Assembly: GCA_017472225.1 (NCBI GenBank)
Contig: JAFUQS010000050.1
Location: forward strand, 1-50,894
DNA length: 50,894 nucleotides
Direction: 5' to 3'
Source of the DNA: Clostridia bacterium
GTDB lineage: Bacteria; Bacillota; Clostridia; Oscillospirales; Acutalibacteraceae
Translations under genes and position numbers: made by a program
Notes under the pieces: generated by a model
What the model was told of the DNA's origin: nothing
Database searches by the model: none
Seen by the model: the letters and a program-made list of their open reading frames with translations, nothing else
Part shown: in pieces, positions 37,341 to 45,002 of the stretch
Position numbering within the stretch: position 1 is the first letter of the stretch
Layout of the letters: each line of letters begins with the position of its first letter

Positions 37341-39017
37341 ATGAAAAAGTTTAAGTCTATGGCTTGCCTTATTCTGGCAATGCTCACTCTTTTAACTGCG
37401 TTTGCTACTACAGCTTCCGCAGCAACACTCCCTCAGTCTGCTACTCTTCACATTACAAAGTACGAAGTTACTGACTCCACAGGCGAAGTAGAGCTTGACA
37501 CAATTATCGGCAACAGTGCTTCTTCCACAGGCGTTCAGCAGACAGTTACAGGCAAAGAAACCCTTGACGGCGTTGCTTTCACAATCTACAAGGTTGGTGA
37601 CCTTAACACTGCTGCTCCCAAACAGCCCGATGTTAACGATTTCACTAAGGTAACAACTGTTACAACTGCAAACGGCGGTAAGGCAGACTTTACAGTAAAT
37701 GCTGATGAGTTTGGTCTTTACTATGTTGTAGAAACAGGCGCTCCCGAGTATGTTACAACAGTTTCTGTTCCTTTCTTTGTATACCTTCCTATGACAAACA
37801 CCACAGATGACGGCTATATGGCTGACGTTTATGCTTATCCCAAGAACTACATCCCCCTCGGTGGTGCAAAGCTTCAGAAGTTAGACGGCGAAACACCCCT
37901 TAAGGGCGTTAAGTTTGAGCTTTACAAGAAGGACGGCTCCAAGGTTACAGCAGACTACTTCGGCAACGCTATCACTACTTTCGTAACAGACGATAAGGGT
38001 TACATTGAGGTTTCAAACCTTCCTGTTGGCGACTACTACTTCTTAGAAACAGAAACTCTCGACGGCTACATCCTCAAGACAGACAAGTACAACTTCACAG
38101 TTTCTGCAACAAAAATCGGTGTTCAGACTCTTACTCCTGTTCAGAACTCCACACAGCCTCAGATTATTAAGTTTGTAACTAAGGACGACAACTACGAAGA
38201 CTGCACAAGCTTCAATGAGTTTGACAAAGCAAAGCAGCATTGGATTATCTATGCCGGTGTTCCTGCTGATATAGCTACAACAACATACACAAATTACACA
38301 ATCACCGATAATATGGACGACCTTCTCCACTTGGATGACTCATCCGTAAAGGTTTATGCTGAAACTGCTTCTGGTTTTGAAGAGATTGATAAAACCGACT
38401 ATACCGTAAATCCTGCTACCGAGGATTACGATTTCGCAGTTGATGTTACAGATATCTCTGCTCTTAAGAATGCAACAAGAGTTAAGGTTGAGTACGACAC
38501 AACCCTGGATTCTTCCGCAGTAATCGAAACAAAGTACTACAACGACTGTAACCTTATCTTCAAGGCCAGCAATACTCCCGAGTATGAAGTAGGTCTTACC
38601 CAAAAGCCCTATGTATACACAGGCGGCTACAAGTTCGTTAAGACAAACGCTTCAAATCAGGGTCTTGCAAATGCAGAGTTCAACCTTTATGTTCACGGCG
38701 GCACAACACCCATTAAAACAGGTCTTAAGTCCTCTGCTGACGGTACATTTGAGATTAAGGGTCTTGCATACGGCAAGTACGACCTTCTTGAAACAAAGGC
38801 ACCTTTGGGCTATGAGCTTCGTGCAGACAGAATTACTTTTGAAGTAAAAGCAGGCTCTTATGACGCAGCAGCTACTGCAATCATTAACCAGGCAACTCCT
38901 CAGCTTCCCATCACAGGTGGTATGGGCACAGTAATCTTTACAGTTGCAGGTTTAGGTCTTATTACTCTCTCTGTAGTATTCTTTGTAGCTTCCAAGAAGT
39001 CCAAGAAAGAAGACTGA
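37341..39017 (+). CDS. Major pilin, LPXTG-anchored (SpaA/SpaH type)
   Basis: Backbone subunit of a sortase-polymerised pilus. The 558-residue precursor has a signal peptide (1-27, ending ASA), the pilin motif VYAYPKN with Lys168 as the likely cross-linking residue, E-box sequences YYVVETGAP (Glu131), YYFLETETLDGY and DLLETKAPLGYEL, and SpaA/Cna-B-type beta domains. The C-terminal sorting signal LPITG is at 522-526, followed by a hydrophobic helix and KKSKKED. I start at ATG 37341, which has AAAGGTGA about 9 nt upstream. It lies 38 bp after the tip gene and is followed by a hairpin before the sortases, which would favour higher pilin expression. Confidence 0.93.
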   Translation: MKKFKSMACLILAMLTLLTAFATTASAATLPQSATLHITKYEVTDSTGEVELDTIIGNSASSTGVQQTVTGKETLDGVAFTIYKVGDLNTAAPKQPDVNDFTKVTTVTTANGGKADFTVNADEFGLYYVVETGAPEYVTTVSVPFFVYLPMTNTTDDGYMADVYAYPKNYIPLGGAKLQKLDGETPLKGVKFELYKKDGSKVTADYFGNAITTFVTDDKGYIEVSNLPVGDYYFLETETLDGYILKTDKYNFTVSATKIGVQTLTPVQNSTQPQIIKFVTKDDNYEDCTSFNEFDKAKQHWIIYAGVPADIATTTYTNYTITDNMDDLLHLDDSSVKVYAETASGFEEIDKTDYTVNPATEDYDFAVDVTDISALKNATRVKVEYDTTLDSSAVIETKYYNDCNLIFKASNTPEYEVGLTQKPYVYTGGYKFVKTNASNQGLANAEFNLYVHGGTTPIKTGLKSSADGTFEIKGLAYGKYDLLETKAPLGYELRADRITFEVKAGSYDAAATAIINQATPQLPITGGMGTVIFTVAGLGLITLSVVFFVASKKSKKED

Positions 39018-39036
39018 TTAACTGATTTTTAAACTG

Positions 39037-39068
39037 TCAGGAAACAGGGCTTTTGCTCTGTTTCCTGA
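39037..39068 (+). terminator. Hairpin between pilin and sortase genes (attenuator-like)
   Basis: A 14-bp stem (39,037-39,050 with 39,055-39,068, one G-T wobble) with TTTT loop and only a modest T-rich tail. Probably a leaky terminator that lowers sortase expression relative to pilin. Confidence 0.65.
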
Positions 39069-39089
39069 TTTGATATTTTCGGTGGTTTT

Positions 39090-40043
39090 ATGAGCAAATC
39101 CAAATTTTTCAAAATTATGACTGTTGTTTTGCTTGTGGCAGGTGTATGTGTGCTTTTTTACCCTGCTGTTGTAAACATTATCTTTGTGGCAGAGCAAAAT
39201 AAGGTTGTAGATGAGTATAACCGTCAGGTTCAAGAGCTTGAACAATCGAATATTGATACCCTTAAGCAGCAGGCTCAGGAGTACAACGACCGTCTGGCAG
39301 GCGTTGTTTCCCATTCGGACTCGTCGGATTCGGATTCTGACCAGTCTCAGGATGTGGTTGAATACGGCGAGCTTTTGAACGTGAGCGGTAATCAGATGGG
39401 TTATGTTGTTATCCCTGAAATCAGCGTAAACCTTCCTATTTATCATTACAGTACTGAGGCTGTCTTAAGCGTTGGCGTAGGTCATCTTGAAAACACCTCT
39501 CTGCCGGTAGGCGGCACAAACACCCACAGCGTTCTCACAGGTCACACCGGGCTTCCCGGTGCAAAGATTTTCACCGACCTGGAAAAGCTTGAGGTGGGGG
39601 ATGTTTTCTATATAAAAGCTCTGGACGAAACCCTGTGCTATGAGGTTGACCAGATAAAGGTGGTTTTACCCAACGACGCCAGCGACCTGCAAATAATTGA
39701 GGGCAGGGATTTGGTTACTCTTTTCACCTGCACACCCTACGGAGTAAACTCTCACAGGCTTCTGGTGCGTGGCAGCCGTATTGCTTATGACGGCTCCTTA
39801 GATGAAGACTCAGATATTCCTAAAGAAACCGTACCCTCAACAACTCAGGAGGCGAGCGCTGAAACATCTGCGCCTTTTGAAGACAGTGAAACTTTGCCTG
39901 CGGTAAATCCTTTACTTGAAAAATCCTCTCTTTCCGACGAATTTATCTTAAAATACATTGTTCTGCCTTCCTTTATTGCATTGGCGGTTATTGCTCTTGT
40001 AATAATTATGTTCAGAAAAAAGGGTAAGAAAAATGAAAGGTAA
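39090..40043 (+). CDS. Class C sortase (pilus polymerising), first copy
   Basis: Transpeptidase that joins pilin subunits. The 317 residues have an N-terminal membrane helix (about 8-28), a coiled segment, then the sortase barrel with catalytic His in LTGHTGLP, catalytic Cys in TLFTCTPYG and Arg in HRLLVRGSR. A Ser/Asp/Glu-rich linker and a C-terminal membrane helix (YIVLPSFIALAVIALVIIMF) with a KKKGKKNER tail follow, as in pilin sortases. It overlaps the second sortase gene by 11 bp. Confidence 0.93.
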   Translation: MSKSKFFKIMTVVLLVAGVCVLFYPAVVNIIFVAEQNKVVDEYNRQVQELEQSNIDTLKQQAQEYNDRLAGVVSHSDSSDSDSDQSQDVVEYGELLNVSGNQMGYVVIPEISVNLPIYHYSTEAVLSVGVGHLENTSLPVGGTNTHSVLTGHTGLPGAKIFTDLEKLEVGDVFYIKALDETLCYEVDQIKVVLPNDASDLQIIEGRDLVTLFTCTPYGVNSHRLLVRGSRIAYDGSLDEDSDIPKETVPSTTQEASAETSAPFEDSETLPAVNPLLEKSSLSDEFILKYIVLPSFIALAVIALVIIMFRKKGKKNER

Positions 40044-40818
40044 GATTTATATTTGTATTGCCGCCTGTCTTCTGGTTGTGGGGCTGGGTGTTTTGCTTTA
40101 TCCCACAGTTACAAGACTTTTCAGCGACAAAGAGATTAACTCTGTGGTTGAGGATTTTAAATCTTCCTTTCAGTATGAAAGCTTTCCTTTAATTGAAGAA
40201 AACACCTTACCCCAAGAGCAGGTTACTGCACCCGATGTGACTGAGCCCTCAGAGGATTCTGAGGCTTCAGTTGAGTTTACCCCTGAGCAGTCTGCAAGGC
40301 TTTACAAGGACTTTTGTGCATATAATGCTGACTTGATTAAAAACGGTCAGTCCTCTTATGGCGACCCTTTTGTTTTTGAGGACGAAAGTATTTCGCTTTC
40401 TCAGTACGGACTGAACACTTCTGTTGCAGGTATAATTTCAGCACCGTCCATTGATATGGAGCTCCCTGTTTATCTTGGTGCAACGGAGTATAATATGCAT
40501 TTGGGTGCGGCTCACCTTAACCGTACTTCACTTCCTATTGGCGGCGAAAGCACAAACTGCGTTATTGCAGGGCACACAGGTATGGTTAACGCAGTTATGT
40601 TTGATAACATCGTCAAGCTCAATAAAGGTGACGAGGTTTTTATCCGCAATTTTTGGGAAACTCTCAGCTATAAAGTAAGAGAAACAAAAATTATTGAGCC
40701 TGACGGCTCCAATGAAATTCTAATTGAAAAAGGAAGCGACCTGGTGACTCTTATTACCTGCTATCCTTACGGAAGCAACACTCACCGCTATCTTGTAATA
40801 TGCGAAAGAGTTAAATGA
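40033..40818 (+). CDS. Class C-like sortase, second copy
   Basis: A second sortase, 261 residues, with N-terminal membrane helix (about 5-24), a Pro/Glu/Ser-rich linker, and the barrel with His in IAGHTGMVN, Cys in TLITCYPYG and Arg in HRYLVICER. It lacks the C-terminal membrane helix present in the first copy, so it may have another job such as attaching the tip or anchoring the finished pilus. That division of labour is inference. The start overlaps the first sortase by 11 bp. Confidence 0.9.
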   Translation: MKGKIYICIAACLLVVGLGVLLYPTVTRLFSDKEINSVVEDFKSSFQYESFPLIEENTLPQEQVTAPDVTEPSEDSEASVEFTPEQSARLYKDFCAYNADLIKNGQSSYGDPFVFEDESISLSQYGLNTSVAGIISAPSIDMELPVYLGATEYNMHLGAAHLNRTSLPIGGESTNCVIAGHTGMVNAVMFDNIVKLNKGDEVFIRNFWETLSYKVRETKIIEPDGSNEILIEKGSDLVTLITCYPYGSNTHRYLVICERVK

Positions 40819-40839
40819 TTACTTTCTATTCGTTCTCAG

Positions 40840-40873
40840 GCAGATGTCCAAAGTGCAGGACATCTGCTTTTTT
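40840..40873 (+). terminator. Terminator of the pilus locus
   Basis: A 10-bp stem GCAGATGTCC/GGACATCTGC with 8-nt loop, followed by TTTTTTA. It comes 22 bp after the second sortase gene. Confidence 0.9.
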
Positions 40874-40888
40874 ATATTTTTGTGTAGA

Positions 40889-40939
40889 TTGATGTGTCAA
40901 AATCGTTGACACATCAACCTCGTTGTGGCATACTATAAT
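40889..40939 (+). promoter_or_regulatory. Operator palindrome and promoter of the flavoprotein/aconitase X operon
   Basis: A perfect 12-bp inverted repeat, TTGATGTGTCAA (40,889-40,900) and TTGACACATCAA (40,906-40,917), is separated by 5 bp. Each arm is itself TTGA-N4-TCAA. A TATAAT lies at 40,934-40,939 without a good -35 at standard spacing (the TTGACA is 22 bp away). This suggests activation by a regulator bound at the palindrome. Confidence 0.7.
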
Positions 40940-40980
40940 CAGACATATTATATAAAAATTTTTGAGAGGGCGGATATGAG

Positions 40981-43050
40981 ATGAACAAAATTGACGAAAA
41001 ATACAAGGCGTTGTTTACTCCCTGGAAAATCGGCAATGTAGAAATCAAAAACCGAATAGTAATGTGTCCTATGGGCGGCACATCTCTTTTTGGCTGGTTT
41101 GAGCTTACAGGTTGTCATTTTGACAAAGAGGCGGCAAAGCTTTTTCTTGAGAGAGCAAAGAATAATGTAGGCCTTATTATTCCGGGAATTGCTCCTTTGA
41201 AAGATACATTCTGGGGCAAATGGCTTTGGCAGAATCCTAAAATGTTTGAAGAGCTCAAGGTGTTTATGGATGAACTGCACAAGACAGGGGCAAAGCTTTT
41301 TATTCAGCTTACCGCAGGAATGGGTCGCTCCTGGGCTATTACCGAGCTGGTTGCTCCCTTACATAAAAACAAATTTACCCGAGCTTTGGTTAAGCCTATT
41401 ATAGATACATCTCACGAGCTGGCTTCTCCTTCTGCTCAGCCTTCCCGTTGGGCTCACGACATAGAGTGCCCTGAAATGACTAAAGAGCAGATTCTTGAAA
41501 TTATCGAGGCATTTGCCAAAACCGCAAAGCTCTGCAAAGAGGCAGGGGTTGACGGTGTTGAGGTTCACGCAGTTCACGAAGGATACCTTCTGGACCAGTT
41601 TGCTATTGAATTTTTCAACAAGCGTCAGGATGAATACGGCGGAAGCTTTGAAAACCGCTATCGCTTTGCAACAGAGGTTGTAAAGGCTATTAAGAAAGAG
41701 TGCGGCAAGGATTTTCCTGTTTCTCTGCGTTATTCGGTTGAGTCCAAGATGAAGGGCTTCTGCGAGGGTGCTATGCCCGGTGAGGACTACATCGAAGTAG
41801 GCCGCAATATGGAAGAATCCGAAAAGGCGGCGAGGTATCTTCAGGACGCAGGCTATGATATGCTTAACGCTGATAACGGCACTTACGACTCCTGGTACTG
41901 GGCACATCCGCCTATGTATATGCCTGAAAACTGCAACCTTGATGACGTTGCCCATATTAAAAAGTTCGTGGACATCCCTGTAGTTTGTGCAGGCAGAATG
42001 GACGCCGAGGTGGGTGCTAAAGCAGTAGCTGAGGGAAGAATCGACGCCGTAGGTGTTGCCCGACAGTTTCTGGTTGACCCCCGGTGGGTAACCAAGCTTA
42101 TTGATAACAGACTTGAGGACATCAAGCCCTGTATCTGTTGCCATAGCGGCTGCTTTAATTTCTCATCCTCAAAAGGTCACGCCAATACTCAGGACCTTAC
42201 AGATACAATGGGTCTTTCCCGTTGTGCGCTTAATCCCGAAACAATGCAGTCTAAAAAATACAGTGTAAAGCCTGCAAAAAAGCAAAAGAATATTGCAGTA
42301 ATCGGCGGCGGTATCGGCGGTATGGAAGCGGCAATCCTCTGTGCAAAGCGTGGTCATAAGGTTACTCTTTATGAGAAGAGCGGCTCTTTAGGCGGTGTGT
42401 TTGTGGCGGCTGCTGCTCCTTCCTTCAAGGAAAAGGACAGAGCTCTTATTACCTGGTATATCCGCGAGCTTTCAAAGCAGCCTGTTGAGGTTAAGCTCAA
42501 TACAGAAGTAAAAGATGTCAAGGCTCTCGGTGCTGATGAGGTTATTGTTGCCACAGGTGCAGTTGCTAAGAATATCCCTGTAAAGGGCAGTGAAAAAGCC
42601 GTTGAGGCAGTGGACTATCTCCTTGGCACAAAGGAAGTAGGCGAAACCGTTGCAGTAATCGGCGGCGGTCTTACAGGCTGTGAAATCGCCTACGACCTTT
42701 ACCTTAAGGGCAAAAAGCCCATTATTGTTGAAATGCAGGACGACCTTGTTACCACAAAGGGTGTCTGCCTTGCAAACACAAGCTACCTTCGTGACTTTTT
42801 CAAGACGAATAAAGTCCCTGTGTATCTTGAAACTTCACTTTCCGAGATTAAGGACAGCAGTGTTGTTATAAAGGATAAAGACGGCAAGACTACTGAAGTT
42901 TCTGTTGATTCCGTAATTCTCTCAGTGGGTTATAACCCTGCACCTCTTGCAAAGAAGAGCAGACATATTCACCTTATCGGTGACGCCGCTGAGGTGGGTA
43001 ACCTGCGTACTGTAATCTGGGGTGCTTGGGACACCTGTATGAAACTCTGA
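40981..43050 (+). CDS. Enoate reductase-type NADH:flavin oxidoreductase (FMN, 4Fe-4S, FAD)
   Basis: Old-yellow-enzyme/2,4-dienoyl-CoA reductase family protein, 689 residues. An N-terminal FMN TIM barrel (about 10-365) has the active-site-like segments GVEVHAVHEGYLLDQF and RYRFATEVV. Cysteines C384, C387, C391 and C415 should hold a 4Fe-4S cluster. Two Rossmann motifs, GGGIGGMEAA (about 440) and GGGLTGCEIA (about 558), should bind FAD and NAD(P)H. Family members reduce activated C=C bonds. It lies 19 bp before aconitase X, suggesting the two enzymes act on successive intermediates; the substrate is unknown. Confidence 0.9.
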   Translation: MNKIDEKYKALFTPWKIGNVEIKNRIVMCPMGGTSLFGWFELTGCHFDKEAAKLFLERAKNNVGLIIPGIAPLKDTFWGKWLWQNPKMFEELKVFMDELHKTGAKLFIQLTAGMGRSWAITELVAPLHKNKFTRALVKPIIDTSHELASPSAQPSRWAHDIECPEMTKEQILEIIEAFAKTAKLCKEAGVDGVEVHAVHEGYLLDQFAIEFFNKRQDEYGGSFENRYRFATEVVKAIKKECGKDFPVSLRYSVESKMKGFCEGAMPGEDYIEVGRNMEESEKAARYLQDAGYDMLNADNGTYDSWYWAHPPMYMPENCNLDDVAHIKKFVDIPVVCAGRMDAEVGAKAVAEGRIDAVGVARQFLVDPRWVTKLIDNRLEDIKPCICCHSGCFNFSSSKGHANTQDLTDTMGLSRCALNPETMQSKKYSVKPAKKQKNIAVIGGGIGGMEAAILCAKRGHKVTLYEKSGSLGGVFVAAAAPSFKEKDRALITWYIRELSKQPVEVKLNTEVKDVKALGADEVIVATGAVAKNIPVKGSEKAVEAVDYLLGTKEVGETVAVIGGGLTGCEIAYDLYLKGKKPIIVEMQDDLVTTKGVCLANTSYLRDFFKTNKVPVYLETSLSEIKDSSVVIKDKDGKTTEVSVDSVILSVGYNPAPLAKKSRHIHLIGDAAEVGNLRTVIWGAWDTCMKL

Positions 43051-43069
43051 TTTTAAAAGGAGATTTGTT

Positions 43070-44344
43070 ATGATACTTACTAAAGAACAACAAGCAATCT
43101 TAAACGGCGAAAAGGGTGAAACCCTTGCCAAAGTTATGAAAACACTTGTTATGTATGGTGACGCCTTTGAGGCAGAAAAGCTTGTGCCCATTACCTCAAA
43201 GTATAATCACCTTGTAACTTCCTTTGGTCTTAAGGTAATGTCCCCGGTTTATGATTTAATGCAGCAGTTGCTTGATTCAGGAGTTATGTCTGAGCAGAAG
43301 TTTTCCGTAGACCCTCGTCCCATTGACAAAAACGTGCCTGCGAACTTTTTGCAGAATTTTGTTTTCAATAAATTTATGTATACAAAGCAGAGCTTTTATG
43401 AGGACCAGCTTAATAAACTGGGGCTTATGAATGAAGACGCCTTTACCTGTACCTGCTATATGGATGAGGTAGGCAACAAGCCCAAAAAGGGAGATGTCCT
43501 TTCCTGGGCTGAGTCCAGTGCTGTTGTATACGCCAACTCTGTGCTGGGTGCAAGATGTAACCGTAACTCGGGTATTATCGATATTATGGGCTCTATTGTG
43601 GGCTTCGTGCCTTATTTCGGCTTGCTAACAGACGAAGGCAGAAAAGCTACCTGGGTGGTTAAAGTCAACACCACCAAAAAGCCCGAGGCTCAGCTTTTGG
43701 GCTCGGCTATTGGTATGAAGGTTATGGAGGATGTGCCCTTTGTAAAAGGACTGGATAAGTGGATAGGCACTGAGCTTAACGACGAGGCCTGTGCTTATCT
43801 CAAGGACTTCGGAGCGGCTACCGCTTCCAACGGTGCGGTGGGTCTTTATCATATTGAAAATCTTACTCCCGAAGCAGTTGAAAGCTCAGAAAAGCTTATT
43901 GCAGAGGGTGCAAAGGAATATATAATTGATGACGCAGAGCTTGAAAGAGTGCAGAAAAACTATCCTGTAATCTGGAAAAATCCCGAGGCTTCACCAAAGC
44001 TTTGCTTTGTAGGTTGTCCTCATCTTTCTTTGCAGCAGCTTAAAGTCTGGACAGAGAATATTGAAGCAGAGCTTTCAAAGAATAATCTCAAAAAGGTGAC
44101 AATTCCCACAGTGCTTACTGCCGCACCCGGGGTTTTGCGTGAATTTGAAAAAACAGATTACGCAAAGAGGCTGAAAGCAACAGGTGTTATAATTTCTTAC
44201 ATCTGTCCGCTTATGTATATGAACAATCCTCTGTGCAAGAAAATGCCTGTAATTACATCATCCAACAAGCTGCGTACATACACCAGTGCCAGATATTATA
44301 CCGACGGAGAAATCCTCTCCATTATTACAGGAGGTAAAAAGTAA
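43070..44344 (+). CDS. Aconitase X large (catalytic) subunit, DUF521
   Basis: Aconitase-superfamily dehydratase, 424 residues, opening with LTKEQQAILNGEKGETLAKVM, then EVGNKPKKGDVLSWAESSAVVYANSVLGARCNRN, the family core. Characterised relatives dehydrate cis-3-hydroxy-L-proline or mevalonate 5-phosphate, so the substrate here is open. It overlaps the small subunit by one base (TAATG) and lies 19 bp after the flavoprotein gene. A ribosome site AAGGAG precedes the ATG. Confidence 0.9.
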   Translation: MILTKEQQAILNGEKGETLAKVMKTLVMYGDAFEAEKLVPITSKYNHLVTSFGLKVMSPVYDLMQQLLDSGVMSEQKFSVDPRPIDKNVPANFLQNFVFNKFMYTKQSFYEDQLNKLGLMNEDAFTCTCYMDEVGNKPKKGDVLSWAESSAVVYANSVLGARCNRNSGIIDIMGSIVGFVPYFGLLTDEGRKATWVVKVNTTKKPEAQLLGSAIGMKVMEDVPFVKGLDKWIGTELNDEACAYLKDFGAATASNGAVGLYHIENLTPEAVESSEKLIAEGAKEYIIDDAELERVQKNYPVIWKNPEASPKLCFVGCPHLSLQQLKVWTENIEAELSKNNLKKVTIPTVLTAAPGVLREFEKTDYAKRLKATGVIISYICPLMYMNNPLCKKMPVITSSNKLRTYTSARYYTDGEILSIITGGKK

Positions 44345-44787
44345 TGAAAGTTTTCAAAGGAAGAGTTGTTACCCCCGGCGAGGTTACTGCCGAGGCAGTT
44401 GTAACTCACGAGGGCTTCAATACCCTTGCCTCTTTTCAGATGGCGTTGCAGTTTGGCGACAAAGAGGTAAAATGCGGAGATCAGAACAACAAAGAGCTTC
44501 ACGGCAAGCCTCTTATAGGCAAGGCTCTCTGCCTGCCTCAGACAATCGGCTCTACCACAGGTGGTCTTGTGCTTTACTGTGCCTGTGCTATGGAGAAGAA
44601 TCCTGCCTGTATGCTTTTTTCAGGCCATATTGATTCTCTTGCCGCCGCCGGTGCAGTCCTTGCGGATGTGTGGGTTGAGGGTGTGAGTATGCCTGTTGTG
44701 GATTCTCTTGGCGATGAGTTTTTAAATTATGTAAAAGACGGAATGAAAATCACCGTAAAACCTGACGGCGTTGTAGAGGTTCAATAA
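44344..44787 (+). CDS. Aconitase X small (swivel) subunit, DUF126
   Basis: Swivel domain of aconitase X, 147 residues, with KGRVVTPGEVTAEAVVTHEGF at the start (KGR and the following strand typical of the swivelling domain). The loop LPQTIGSTTGGLVLYCACA carries serine and threonine near the active site. Separate large and small subunit genes are common in bacteria. It ends the operon before a terminator. Confidence 0.9.
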   Translation: MKVFKGRVVTPGEVTAEAVVTHEGFNTLASFQMALQFGDKEVKCGDQNNKELHGKPLIGKALCLPQTIGSTTGGLVLYCACAMEKNPACMLFSGHIDSLAAAGAVLADVWVEGVSMPVVDSLGDEFLNYVKDGMKITVKPDGVVEVQ

Positions 44788-44796
44788 ATAGAATCA

Positions 44797-44836
44797 ATCC
44801 CCTTGGAGCAAATCAGAGCTTTAAGGGGATTTTTTT
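44797..44836 (+). terminator. Terminator after the aconitase X operon
   Basis: ATCCCCTT (44,797-44,804) pairs with AAGGGGAT (44,823-44,830), 18-nt loop with a possible inner AGC/GCT stem, followed by a TTTTTTT tract. Confidence 0.85.
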
Positions 44837-44911
44837 GATGTAAATGTCGCTTTTGTGCAAAACAGGTAAAAAATACATACAAAATTTTACATTTTGCCTC
44901 AATAGGATTTA

Positions 44912-44939
44912 TTGCAATAAAAACTGTAAGTGGTATAAT
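44912..44939 (+). promoter_or_regulatory. Extended -10 promoter of the InlB-repeat protein gene
   Basis: TTGCAA (44,912-44,917), 16-bp spacer, TGG TATAAT (44,934-44,939, with TGn extended -10). The leader to the ATG at 45,003 is about 55 nt, with GGAGG at 44,991-44,995. Confidence 0.7.
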
Positions 44940-45002
44940 ATTCTTTATAAGGAAATGTATGAAATTTATTGGTATTTATTGTAAAATTTTGGAGGAATGA
45001 AA

